This document shows, one piece after another, positions 1 to 8,280 of a stretch of DNA of 64,000 nucleotides (position 1 is its first letter; the number at the start of each line of letters is the position of its first letter). The stretch is taken from positions 62,001 through 126,000 of the forward strand of contig NZ_MVID01000009.1 in assembly GCF_002086815.1 (NCBI RefSeq), given 5' to 3'. Source of the DNA: Mycolicibacterium parafortuitum (lineage in GTDB: Bacteria > Actinomycetota > Actinomycetes > Mycobacteriales > Mycobacteriaceae). The translations under genes and the position numbers were made by a program. The notes under the pieces are model-generated. The model ran no database searches. It saw nothing but the letters and a program-made list of their open reading frames with translations, and was not told the DNA's origin.

Positions 1-148
1 TCGGGATCGAGCGTGCTCGTCATAGCTCACTTTCGACGCGGGGTTTCTTGTTGAGAGTCACCGTATCGCCAGATGAAACGGGTCGCATCTGGAAGCGGAG
101 GGAAAACACCGACATACCGTTGTCGTGGCGGTGGCCGACGCTGAGGTC

Positions 149-553
149 ATGACTGAGAACCTGAACACGGTGGAGACAGACACGGCTGCTGCGGATGCGG
201 GGCTGGCGGTGTGGTTGGAGATGTGGAACAGCGACAGTGCGATCGCACGTCGGATCTGCAGTGAGGATTTCCGGATTCACTTCTTGATCCCCGATTCCGA
301 CGGATCGAACCCTGGCGACGATGTGCTGGGCGCGCAGAGTTTCGTTCGGTTTCTGGATCGGTGGCGCGAGCGACATCCGGGTGTGGTCTTCACCGAGGTG
401 GCGCGGGCGGTGGACGGTGCGCACGGGCGGATGCTGTGGAACATGCAAGCCGGGGACGTCGTTGCGGGTGGGATCGATGTCTTCGACTTCACAGAGGACG
501 GGATGATCCGCGAGGTGTGGTCGGTGAACGGAACGCGCGCGCACCTGACTTGA
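149..553 (+). CDS. SnoaL/NTF2-like nuclear transport factor-fold protein
   Basis: A 134-residue protein with the size and pattern of the SnoaL/NTF2-like superfamily: an N-terminal helix ending in LEMWNSD, a central segment with FVRFLDRWRERHPGV, and C-terminal beta strands ending GIDVFDFTEDGMIREVWSVNG. These proteins are cone-shaped and either bind or isomerise small molecules or act as stand-alone binding domains; no catalytic residue can be assigned here. An in-frame GTG lies 24 nt upstream at 125 and could be the start instead. It ends 19 nt before the WYL regulator gene, so the two are probably co-transcribed and the protein may handle the ligand or enzyme product sensed there. Confidence 0.75.
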   Translation: MTENLNTVETDTAAADAGLAVWLEMWNSDSAIARRICSEDFRIHFLIPDSDGSNPGDDVLGAQSFVRFLDRWRERHPGVVFTEVARAVDGAHGRMLWNMQAGDVVAGGIDVFDFTEDGMIREVWSVNGTRAHLT

Positions 554-572
554 GACCGGGAGACTTGAGCTC

Positions 573-1265
573 GTGAGGAGAGCCGAGCGGCTGTACGCGC
601 TGGTGGATCTGCTGCGGGGGTCGCGCCGGCCGTTGTCGGCTGCGCGGCTCTCCGAGGAGTTCGACGTTTCCAAGCGCACGATTGAGCGCGATATCCAGTC
701 GCTGCAGCTTGCGGGGGTTCCGATCTATGCCGACCACGGGGTGTCGGGCGGATACTCGATTCTGCGGGAGCACTCGTTGCCGCCGCTGAATCTCACGGTG
801 CCGGAGTCACTGGCGGTGCTTGCCGGGCTTGGCTTGGTGGAGACCTCACCGTACGGTGCCGCGGCACGCCGGGCGCGGGCGAAGATCCTCGCAATCAGCC
901 GCGAGGATCAGCTCGCGCCGATAGACGAGGCGTTGGCGTCGATGTTCGTCATCGACGCCCAGCCGCCGACCGAGGCAGCGGTCGCCCTGATTCCGGAGGC
1001 GATCGCCGCGCGCCGGGTCGTCCGGTTGAGCTATACCGCCAAAGACGGTGCGACCCACACCATCCGTGACGTAGAGGCGATGGGACTGCTGCGCGGAGGT
1101 GCCGCCTGGTTGTTCGTCGGGTGGTGCCGGCTGCGCGAAGGCATCCGCGGATTCCAGCTCGACCGCATCCGGCAGTTGGAGATCACCGATGAAGTGTTCC
1201 CCGAACGTGATTCGGCGGTCCTGGAGGCGGATCTGTCGCGGTGGAGCACGCGGCGGCTCGGGTGA
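573..1265 (+). CDS. WYL-domain HTH transcriptional regulator (YafY/DeoR-like)
   Basis: A 230-residue DNA-binding regulator. Residues about 1-60 form an HTH_11-type winged helix (RLYALVDLLRGSRRPLSAAR, then KRTIERDIQSLQ), the usual recognition helix of YafY-type proteins. Residues about 140-215 form the WYL-type ligand domain (ARRVVRLSYTAKDG through GWCRLREGIRGFQLDRI); the family often binds nucleotides or nucleic acid. The start is a GTG just downstream of the SnoaL-like gene. It probably controls its own two-gene operon. The ligand is unknown. Confidence 0.88.
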   Translation: MRRAERLYALVDLLRGSRRPLSAARLSEEFDVSKRTIERDIQSLQLAGVPIYADHGVSGGYSILREHSLPPLNLTVPESLAVLAGLGLVETSPYGAAARRARAKILAISREDQLAPIDEALASMFVIDAQPPTEAAVALIPEAIAARRVVRLSYTAKDGATHTIRDVEAMGLLRGGAAWLFVGWCRLREGIRGFQLDRIRQLEITDEVFPERDSAVLEADLSRWSTRRLG

Positions 1266-1272
1266 CCCGGGG

Positions 1273-1479
1273 TTATGCGACGCTGCTGATGATCGCGACG
1301 ACCAGCCCGCCCAGCGTCAACACCCCGACGATCACTGCGGCGGCGATCGCCTGGCGACGCCGGCGCCGACGGGCACCGTCGACGGCCACCGCGAGGATGC
1401 CGAGGATCAACGCCGCGTAGACCGCCAGCCCCACCGTCAGCGCCGGCGCGGTGCTGGCCGCCAGTGTCACAGTGCGCAT
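1273..1479 (-). CDS. Small two-TM membrane protein
   Basis: A 68-residue protein with two hydrophobic stretches, residues about 8-32 (LTVGLAVYAALILGILAVAV) and about 44-67 (AAAVIVGVLTLGGLVVAII), separated by an Arg-rich loop (ARRRRRRQ). The positive loop predicts a cytoplasmic hairpin with both ends outside. It lies tail to tail with the WYL regulator, 7 nt apart. No family is recognised; small proteins of this kind are common between actinobacterial genes. The clear TM-loop-TM pattern argues that it is real. Confidence 0.6.
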   Translation of the reverse strand: MRTVTLAASTAPALTVGLAVYAALILGILAVAVDGARRRRRRQAIAAAVIVGVLTLGGLVVAIISSVA

Positions 1480-1687
1480 GGCGTGAGCCTACGACGGGCG
1501 CGGATTCGTCCGACGCTGAGCCGGCGGCAGACTGCGCACCTGCACTGTGCACTGACGGATGCGGGACACACCGGCACCGCGTGACCATCGGTTGAAGCTT
1601 CGATCAGCCATGCGACCGCCGAGGAGTCAACATGACGGCGCCATCCGTCGATCGTCCCGGCCGCAGCGGGCCGGGACTGTGCCCGCG

Positions 1688-2659
1688 ATGATGCGGGCCG
1701 TCGGCGTCACCCGCTATGGCGGCCCCGAGGTGCTGGAACTCGTCGAGGTGCCCCGTCCAGACACCGGGCCGGGGAAGATCCGGGTCCGGGTGCACGCCGC
1801 GACGGTGAACCCCGGTGACACCCTGCTGCGCATCGGCGACCTCGACGAGGTGTTGCGCGCCGGCCCGCTGTACCCGCCGTACCGACCGGGTATGGAGGCG
1901 GCCGGCGTCGTCGACGAGATCGAACCCGGCGCCGCAACCGATCTCGCGGTCGGGGACCGGGTGATGACCGTCGTCATGCCGATCGACTCCACTGGGGGCG
2001 CCTACGCCGAGTATCTGGTCGTGGACACCGATCAGGTCACCCGCGCCCCGGCGGGCAGCACGCACTCCGAGGCCGCGACGCTACCGATGAACGGACTCAC
2101 CGCCCGGCTTGCGCTCGACGTACTGGCGCTGGAGCCAGGGGAAACGGTGGCGGTCACCGGCGCCGCCGGCGCGGTCGGCGGATACGCCATCCAGTTGGCC
2201 AAGGCGGACGGGTTGCGGGTGATCGCCGACGCTGCAGAGTCCGACGAGGCGCTTGTCGCCGCGCTCGGCGCCGATCAAATCGTGGCGCGCGGTCCGGGAG
2301 TGGGGGAGCGCATCCGCCGATGGTGGCCGGGCGGCGTCGCCGCGGTAGTAGATGCGGCGCTACAGGGCCGCGAGGTGGTCCCGGCCCTGCGCGCCGGCGG
2401 CCAGATCGCCGCCGTCCGCGGCTGGGAACTGCCCGACCCCGCTGCGCTGGGCGCCGACCATCACATCACCGTCCGGGAGGTGTTCGTACCGGAATACACC
2501 CACGCCCACGACAAACTCGACGAACTGCGCAAGCTCGCCGAGGACGGGTCACTCACGCTGCGAGTGGCCCGCACGTATCCGGCGCACCAGGCCGCCGAGG
2601 CGCATCGAGCCCTCGAAGCCGGCGGCATCCGCGGACGCCTCGTCCTCACCTTCGACTGA
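1688..2659 (+). CDS. MDR-family NADP-dependent quinone oxidoreductase-like protein
   Basis: A 323-residue medium-chain dehydrogenase/reductase without the structural-zinc cysteines, as in the quinone oxidoreductase/zeta-crystallin branch. Visible landmarks are the N-terminal MRAVGVTRYGGPEVLELVEV, the substrate-domain GMEAAGVVDEI with VGDRVM, and the nucleotide-binding VTGAAGAVGGYAIQLAK. The family transfers hydride from NADPH to quinones or enones. The open frame extends upstream to 1559, but the family alignment begins at this ATG; a GTG at 1679 and an ATG at 1691 are alternatives. The SDR that follows starts 13 nt after the stop, so they form an operon. Confidence 0.85.
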   Translation: MMRAVGVTRYGGPEVLELVEVPRPDTGPGKIRVRVHAATVNPGDTLLRIGDLDEVLRAGPLYPPYRPGMEAAGVVDEIEPGAATDLAVGDRVMTVVMPIDSTGGAYAEYLVVDTDQVTRAPAGSTHSEAATLPMNGLTARLALDVLALEPGETVAVTGAAGAVGGYAIQLAKADGLRVIADAAESDEALVAALGADQIVARGPGVGERIRRWWPGGVAAVVDAALQGREVVPALRAGGQIAAVRGWELPDPAALGADHHITVREVFVPEYTHAHDKLDELRKLAEDGSLTLRVARTYPAHQAAEAHRALEAGGIRGRLVLTFD

Positions 2660-2672
2660 CAGGAGATCCCTC

Positions 2673-3539
2673 ATGGCACTCGCCAACAAGGTTTGGTTCA
2701 TCACCGGATCCTCTCGTGGCTTCGGACGCGCCCTGGTCCAGGCCGCCCTGGCCGCCGGCGACCTGGTCGCAGCGACCGCACGTCGCCCCGAGCAGGTCGC
2801 CGATCTGGGACGCGAACACCCGGACCGGTTTGTGGCGCTGCCCCTCGACGTCACCGACCGTGCTGCCGTCGACCGGGCCGTCGCGGCTGCCGCGGAGCGG
2901 TTCGGCCGGATCGACGTGGTGGTCAACAATGCCGGCTACGCCGATGTCGCACCGATCGAAACCGGCGCTGAGGAGAACTTCCGCGCCCAATTCGAAACCA
3001 ACTTCTGGGGCGTCTACCACGTCTCGCGAGCAGCGATTCCGGTGCTGCGGGGCCAGGGTGGGGGGCTGGTCATCCAGTTCTCCTCGATGGGCGGACGTGT
3101 CGGCGGCTCGCCGGGTATCGCCTCGTATCAGGCCGCCAAGTTCGCCATCGACGGGTTTTCCCGGGTGCTGCAGGCCGAGACCGAGCCGTTCGGCATCAAG
3201 GTGCTCGTCGTGGAACCCAGCGGCTTCGCCACCGACTGGGCCGGCTCCTCGATGGCCGTCGAGGACATCCCCGACGTCTACACCGACACCGTCGGGGCGA
3301 TGTCGGAGGTCCGGCGCAGCGCGGCCGTCACCGCCGGGGATCCGGTCCGGGCCGCCGAGATTCTGGTGCGTCTGGCCCGGCACACCGACATCCCGTATCA
3401 CCTGCCCCTCGGGGTGAACGCCGTGGAGGGATCCATCCGCCAGGACGAGTTTCTGCTCGGCGAGGACCGCAGGTGGGCCGCGGTGGGCCGGTCGGCGGAC
3501 TTCGGCGAACCGTACCCGGTCGACTTTCCGGCCGCCTGA
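2673..3539 (+). CDS. Short-chain dehydrogenase/reductase
   Basis: A 288-residue classical-type SDR. It shows the cofactor motif TGSSRGFG near residue 10, the NNAG motif (VVVNNAGYAD) near residue 88, and the active-site Ser plus YxxxK (FSSMGGRVGG, then ASYQAAKFAIDG) near residues 135-160. It is somewhat longer than the 250-residue norm, with a C-terminal extension seen in oxidoreductases that act on larger substrates. A ribosome site (AGGAGA, 2661-2666) lies 6 nt before the ATG. It is coupled to the upstream oxidoreductase and faces the LuxR-type regulator, which may control it. The substrate is unknown. Confidence 0.88.
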   Translation: MALANKVWFITGSSRGFGRALVQAALAAGDLVAATARRPEQVADLGREHPDRFVALPLDVTDRAAVDRAVAAAAERFGRIDVVVNNAGYADVAPIETGAEENFRAQFETNFWGVYHVSRAAIPVLRGQGGGLVIQFSSMGGRVGGSPGIASYQAAKFAIDGFSRVLQAETEPFGIKVLVVEPSGFATDWAGSSMAVEDIPDVYTDTVGAMSEVRRSAAVTAGDPVRAAEILVRLARHTDIPYHLPLGVNAVEGSIRQDEFLLGEDRRWAAVGRSADFGEPYPVDFPAA

Positions 3540-3553
3540 GATGTCTGCCCCGG

Positions 3554-6289
3554 TTACGTCAGCACTTGGGGAAGTTGGCTGCGGGAGCTGATCCCGAGCT
3601 TGGTGAACACCTTGCGCAGGTGGTACTGGACCGTGCGGGCACTGATGAAAAGCCGGGCGCCGATCTCCGGGTTGGACAGCCCGTCGCGGGCCAGCCGGGC
3701 CACTTGTTCCTCCTGTGCGGTCAGCGCCGCGCCTCCGACGGCGGAGGGTTCATCGGCCGCGACACCGTAACCGGTGGCCCGCAGTTCACGTCCGGCACGC
3801 TCAGCGAAGGCCTGCATCCCCATCGCGATGAACATGTCATGCGCGGTCTGTAACTCGGTGCGGGCCTCGCCGCGCCGGCGCTGCCGCCGCAGCCATTCGC
3901 CGTACACCAAGTGCGCGCGGGCCAGTTCGGTACGGATCCGGGTGCGGCCGAGCCGATCGATGGCCTCGACGTACAAGCGTTCGGCCGCAGCATCGTCGGC
4001 AAGTAACGCCCGCACCCGCGCCTCGGAGCCCAGCGCCCAGTCCGTCCCGCTCGACCGGCTGATCTCGCTGAATCGACGCAATGCGGATTCGGCCTCGTCC
4101 TGCAGACCCAACCGAGCTGCCGCCTCGACCAGTTCGGTGAAGGCCCAGTTGGCTGAGCTCAGCCCTGCCGGATACTCGATGGCTTGACGCGCTGCGTCGA
4201 GTGCGGCCTGGAAGTCACCGAAACCGTTGTGCAGCAGCGCTGTTGCCCACATCGCCACCGAGATGCCGTTGCCCTCGCCTCGAGCGGTGACCTCCGAGAT
4301 GGTGCGCGAGCTCAATGCCAGGGCGGTGTCGCGGGCTCCGCGCAGCGCCGCGAGGCCGAGCGCGGCGTAGGGCGCGATGGTGCTCTTGACGGCGTCCTGG
4401 GCCGTCGCCAGTTCCTCGACCAACGCTGCGGCAGCGGATAACTCGCCGGTGAACATGGTCATGAAAGCATGCGTGTTCAGCGCCAGCGGGATATCGCTCA
4501 GGATGCCCGCGACCCGCACATAATCGACGTAGCCGCTGGACATCTCATGCCAGCGCCGGTCATCCCAGGCCCGGAGCGCAGCGACGGTGGCCAGCCAGGC
4601 GCACCGGCGTCCTTCCCACTCTGGGACATCCCCTTCGGCAGCGTCCAATGCCCGGTTCAGGGCCGGTAGGGCCGCGGCGTGACCGTGCGTGAAGAACTCG
4701 ACCAGCCAGTCCAGCAGCAGATCTCGTAACTGCGGCGCGCCCGGGGGACGTGGCGCGTCCGCCGCGGATCGCGCGATCTCCTCGGCGTCGGCGCCGACGG
4801 ACAATCGGCCCGCGAACATCGCCGCGGTGAAGGCCTCGATGTAGGTGGTGCGGCACAGGTCGGTGTCGATCGCCCGCAGCCCCTCGGCGGCCTTCAGTAA
4901 CAGCGGGGGAGCGTCACTGCCGCGCTGGGAGACGAAAGCGATCCGTGCCTGCAGCAGATCTGCCCGTGCCCACTGCAGGTCGCTGAGATGTTCGGAGCGG
5001 GCCAGCGCCAACAGATCGACCGCGGCGTCGAACGCCCCGGCCTCGGCCTTGGCCTCCGCCGCGGCCAGCACCCGTTCCGCGCGTTTGTCCCGGTCGGCGG
5101 TCACTGCCGCCGCCCGCTCCAGGAAGGCCGCCGCCGCGCTCACCCCGCCGCGGCGGTGCGCGCGGTCAGCCGATTGTTCGAGCGCGACGGCGACATCCTC
5201 GTCAGGCCCCGTCGCCGCATGCGCCAGATGCCAAGCGCGACGGTCGGAATCATGTTCGGGGTCGGTCGCTTCGGCCAGTGCTCGATGCACCCGCCGGCGG
5301 TCCTGTGCAGTGCCTGCCCGGTAGGCCGCCGAGCGCACCAGGGGGTGCCGGAATCGCACCCAGGTGCCGAATCCGGCCAGGTCGGCCTCGACCGCGGGCA
5401 CCGCCGACTCGGCGGAGATCTCGAGGAGTTCGGCGGCCCGCCAGACCAGGGCGGCATCGCCGGTCGGCTCGGCCGCGGCGAGTAGCAACAGCAGCCGGGA
5501 CGGTCGCGGCAAGCCGGCGATGCGTGCCCCGAACGCGGGCTCCACACCCGTCGAAATCCCCGCGGCCCCAAAGAATCCGAATCCGCCGGCAAGGTCCTCG
5601 GCGGTCATCTGCCGGGGCAGTTCCAGCAGCGCCAGCGGGTTACCCATGGTTTCGGCGACGATCCTGTCGCGCACCCGCACGTCGAGTGGACCGATCAGCG
5701 CCGCCTCGAGCAGTGCCCGCGCGTCAGGAGCGTGCAGGCCGCGGATGACCAGCGTCGGCAGTCCGGACACCGCGTCGGTCGGTTCCCGGGCTGCGAACAC
5801 CACCGCCACCGATTCCGCACCCAACCGCCGGGCCACGAAAGCCAGCACCTGCGCCGAGGCCCGGTCGAGCCACTGCTCGTCGTCGACGAGACAGATCAGC
5901 GGTCGTTCGGCGGCGACGTTCGAGAATAGGTTCAACACCGCCAGGCCGACCAGGAAGCGGTCCGGCACCGGGCCTTCGGCGATCCCGAGTGCAGTGCCGA
6001 GGGCGTCGCGTTGCGGCGCCGGCAATCTCCCGAGGTGGTCCAGGAACGGCTGACACAGCTGGTGCACGCCGGCGAAGGCCAATTCCATCTCGGCTTGCAC
6101 ACCGGCCGTACGCACCACCTGGAACCCGTCGGCGGCCCGCGCGAGATGGTCCAGCAGCGCAGTCTTGCCGATGCCGGGTTCGCCGCGCAGCACCAATGCC
6201 CGGCTCTCTCCGGCGCGCAACGCGTCGACGATGCCGTCGACGACCGCGCATTCGTCGCGGCGTCCGATCAGCTCGTCGTTCGCTGCCAA
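3554..6289 (-). CDS. LuxR-family ATPase transcriptional regulator (LAL type)
   Basis: A 911-residue large ATP-binding LuxR (LAL/MalT-like) regulator. An AAA-type ATPase module is at the N terminus, with Walker A GEPGIGKT at about 36-43 and Walker B ICLVDDEQWLD at about 130. A long helical, TPR-like middle follows. The C-terminal LuxR helix-turn-helix (about 850-905) reads LTAQEEQVARLARDGLSNPE followed by RTVQYHLRKVFTKLGI. Such proteins integrate ATP and a ligand and activate adjacent catabolic or secondary-metabolism genes. It ends 14 nt from the convergent SDR gene. It is a paralogue in architecture of the protein at 27911-30655. Confidence 0.92.
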   Translation of the reverse strand: MAANDELIGRRDECAVVDGIVDALRAGESRALVLRGEPGIGKTALLDHLARAADGFQVVRTAGVQAEMELAFAGVHQLCQPFLDHLGRLPAPQRDALGTALGIAEGPVPDRFLVGLAVLNLFSNVAAERPLICLVDDEQWLDRASAQVLAFVARRLGAESVAVVFAAREPTDAVSGLPTLVIRGLHAPDARALLEAALIGPLDVRVRDRIVAETMGNPLALLELPRQMTAEDLAGGFGFFGAAGISTGVEPAFGARIAGLPRPSRLLLLLAAAEPTGDAALVWRAAELLEISAESAVPAVEADLAGFGTWVRFRHPLVRSAAYRAGTAQDRRRVHRALAEATDPEHDSDRRAWHLAHAATGPDEDVAVALEQSADRAHRRGGVSAAAAFLERAAAVTADRDKRAERVLAAAEAKAEAGAFDAAVDLLALARSEHLSDLQWARADLLQARIAFVSQRGSDAPPLLLKAAEGLRAIDTDLCRTTYIEAFTAAMFAGRLSVGADAEEIARSAADAPRPPGAPQLRDLLLDWLVEFFTHGHAAALPALNRALDAAEGDVPEWEGRRCAWLATVAALRAWDDRRWHEMSSGYVDYVRVAGILSDIPLALNTHAFMTMFTGELSAAAALVEELATAQDAVKSTIAPYAALGLAALRGARDTALALSSRTISEVTARGEGNGISVAMWATALLHNGFGDFQAALDAARQAIEYPAGLSSANWAFTELVEAAARLGLQDEAESALRRFSEISRSSGTDWALGSEARVRALLADDAAAERLYVEAIDRLGRTRIRTELARAHLVYGEWLRRQRRRGEARTELQTAHDMFIAMGMQAFAERAGRELRATGYGVAADEPSAVGGAALTAQEEQVARLARDGLSNPEIGARLFISARTVQYHLRKVFTKLGISSRSQLPQVLT

Positions 6290-6401
6290 GCGGGCCCCCT
6301 GTGTCAGAAGTCATCCCACGTGCACGTCCAGGCCCATATGATGCCCCACGATCCGCCCCGGAGGCCATTGCCGTGGAGCCGAATAGCTCGGGCTTCGAGG
6401 T

Positions 6402-6953
6402 CTACTGCAACGGCTCGGGCGTAAAGGTGGCGTCGATGCCACCCACGGTCATCGTCACCTGACCTTCCATCACCATGACCTGCGCCGAGACTCGGCGATC
6501 GACACTCTGGGCCAGTTGTTGCACCGGCGCGTGCGGAATCTGCACGACAGACAGATTGGGCACGCCCGACACTTTGGGCCCCACGGTGCGCCACCAGGTG
6601 GCCACGCCGGCGGCGAAGGGGAACAGCAGCACCTGGTCGGCCTTACTGGCCGCCTTGCCCAAGACCCGTTCGTCGGGCTGGCCGACGACGATCCACTCCA
6701 GGATCCGCTCCGTGTAGTCCGAGAGCCTCAAGTCCGGTACGCCGGGGGTGGAAAGGCCTGCCCCGAACGCCAACTCACCGTCGACTTCGCCGAGCCGGTG
6801 GGCGCGCAAACCAAAAGCCAACAACCGCACCACCATCCGCTCATCTGTCTCACTGGGGTGACGAGCCACGGTCAGTGCGTGATCGGCGTAGTAACCGTGG
6901 TCGACGTCGGAGACGCCGAGTTCGACTTTGAACACTGTCGCGGAAAGGGCCAC
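6402..6953 (-). CDS. YaeQ family protein
   Basis: A 183-residue protein that matches the YaeQ family along its whole length: start MALSATVFKVELGVSDVDHG, the family signature ARHPSETDERMVVRLLAFGL near residues 31-50, the central GQPDERVLGKAASKADQV and the strand PNLSVVQIP. YaeQ proteins have a PD-(D/E)XK nuclease-like fold; a transcription-antitermination role was proposed from studies of homologues, but the biochemical activity is unsettled. The length equals that of the Escherichia coli protein (about 181). It lies alone, divergent from the epoxide-hydrolase-like gene. Confidence 0.92.
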   Translation of the reverse strand: MALSATVFKVELGVSDVDHGYYADHALTVARHPSETDERMVVRLLAFGLRAHRLGEVDGELAFGAGLSTPGVPDLRLSDYTERILEWIVVGQPDERVLGKAASKADQVLLFPFAAGVATWWRTVGPKVSGVPNLSVVQIPHAPVQQLAQSVDRRVSAQVMVMEGQVTMTVGGIDATFTPEPLQ

Positions 6954-7048
6954 GCCCTAGTGTCCACTCTGGTGACGCTGACCATGTGATCAGGCCGCGG
7001 CAGGGGATACTGGCCGCGGACCGGCATGCACACAGACAGGGACACAAC

Positions 7049-8017
7049 ATGACCTCAGCACGCAATGTCGATGTCCACCATGGTCGGGCCTGGGTTGACC
7101 CGCAGCAGACGGTTCGTATCGGCTATACCGTGGCCACTCCACCGCAGCCCACCAAGACGGTCGTGCTGCTCCACGGGGCCCCCCAGACCCGCTACGAGTG
7201 GCGCAAGGTCATGATGCCACTGGCCGCCGCCGGATATCGGGTGATCATGCCGGACTACCGCGGCGCCGGCGCATCTGACAAACCTCGTGACGGATACGAC
7301 AAGTGGACGATGGCCGGTGACATTCACAGCCTGGTGCGCGAGACCCTGAGCGTGGCGGAGCCCATCTCGCTCGTCGGCCACGACCTGGGGTCGATGCTGG
7401 CTCTGAGTTTCGCGCTGCGGTTCCGCGAGGATGTCGTGAGCGCCACCTTCATGGAGGCTCCGCTGCCGGGCACGGCCTACTACGAGTGGCGAGTGACTCA
7501 GAAGTCGGCGTGGCAGTTCGCCTTTCACGCCAACCCGGACATCGCGGTGTACCTCACGCACGGACGTGAACGTTGGTACATCAGCCGGTTCTTCGACGAA
7601 CTGGCCTACCAGCCGGATGCGATCTCCAATGATGACCTTGACGTGTACGCCCGCGCGTACGAAGCGCCAGGAGCCATGCGCGCGATGTGTGAGATCTACC
7701 GGGAACTCGACCGCGACGCCGCCGACAACCGCACCGCGCTGGGGGAACACGGCAAGCTCACCATCCCGGTGTTGGCTTCCGGAGGTGCATCCGGCCCACT
7801 CGCGCACAACTTCCGGGCGATGTGTGCAGAGGTCGCTGAGCTGGTCACAGATCACCTTGTCCCGGACTGCGGCCACTGGGTAGCCGAGGAGCAGCCGGAG
7901 TACTTCACCAGGATGTTCTGCGAGTTCGACGCGGCCGCCCGGAGCGCAGGCGGACATCATTCCAAAACAACACAAGCCGACCAATGGAGCGGCGGCAGGC
8001 AGGCGGGCGGGTCGTAA
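7049..8017 (+). CDS. Alpha/beta hydrolase, epoxide hydrolase-like
   Basis: A 322-residue alpha/beta hydrolase. The oxyanion motif HGAPQTRYEW (about residues 40-50), the loop MPDYRGAGASDKP, and the nucleophile elbow GHDLGS with Asp instead of Ser (about residue 112) match epoxide hydrolases and haloalkane dehalogenases, which use an aspartate nucleophile. The catalytic His is in DCGHWVAEEQPEYF near residue 292. The open frame reaches back to 6986, but this ATG is best placed for the conserved domain. The last about 25 residues are low complexity and Gln/Gly-rich. Likely cytosolic detoxification or catabolism; the substrate is unknown. Confidence 0.87.
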   Translation: MTSARNVDVHHGRAWVDPQQTVRIGYTVATPPQPTKTVVLLHGAPQTRYEWRKVMMPLAAAGYRVIMPDYRGAGASDKPRDGYDKWTMAGDIHSLVRETLSVAEPISLVGHDLGSMLALSFALRFREDVVSATFMEAPLPGTAYYEWRVTQKSAWQFAFHANPDIAVYLTHGRERWYISRFFDELAYQPDAISNDDLDVYARAYEAPGAMRAMCEIYRELDRDAADNRTALGEHGKLTIPVLASGGASGPLAHNFRAMCAEVAELVTDHLVPDCGHWVAEEQPEYFTRMFCEFDAAARSAGGHHSKTTQADQWSGGRQAGGS

Positions 8018-8050
8018 TTCGTGCAATACGATCGGCGATCGCCGCATTTG

Positions 8051-8089
8051 ACAACCTTCGATGCATCGAACACGATCGATCGAAGTTGT
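8051..8089. promoter_or_regulatory. Palindromic operator-like dyad upstream of the MFS operon
   Basis: ACAACCTTCGAT (8051-8062) is mirrored by ATCGAAGTTGT (8079-8089) with one base missing. It contains the perfect 14-bp palindrome TTCGATGCATCGAA (8057-8070) and then CGATCGATCG. It sits 18 nt before the ATG of the small ORF at 8107, where a repressor of the transporter could bind. No regulator gene is next to it. Confidence 0.4.
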
Positions 8090-8106
8090 CGATCAAAGGA
8101 ACGCGG

Positions 8107-8280
8107 ATGTCTGGGCCGCCTGTCGTGGCGATCGGCGCGCAGCCGCCGACTTTGGCCGACGCGCATCTGTCGTTCCTGCCGGAGATGCGTGTCGCATTCG
8201 ACCCGACTCCGCAGCCGTCGGGCGCCCGGGCAGACGCCCGGCAACCATTGCCGTTGTCACTCATTCCTATTGGTGGATGA
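8107..8280 (+). CDS. Possible 57-residue leader or small protein coupled to the MFS gene
   Basis: This short ORF has a good ribosome site (AAAGGA, 8095-8100) 6 nt before its ATG, and its TGA overlaps the ATG of the MFS gene (ATGA, 8277-8280), the arrangement used for translational coupling. The peptide begins MSGPPVVAIGAQPPTLADAH and is Pro/Ala-rich, with no family I recognise. It may be a small protein, a coupling leader, or a remnant of a longer gene. The alternative is that transcripts simply begin nearer the MFS gene and this ORF is fortuitous. Confidence 0.35.
   Translation: MSGPPVVAIGAQPPTLADAHLSFLPEMRVAFDPTPQPSGARADARQPLPLSLIPIGG

Noticed and set aside
1..124. Minus-strand ORF covering the left edge
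   Set aside because: It is antisense to the SnoaL-like gene; the first 124 nt hold only promoter-like upstream sequence and no supportable feature.
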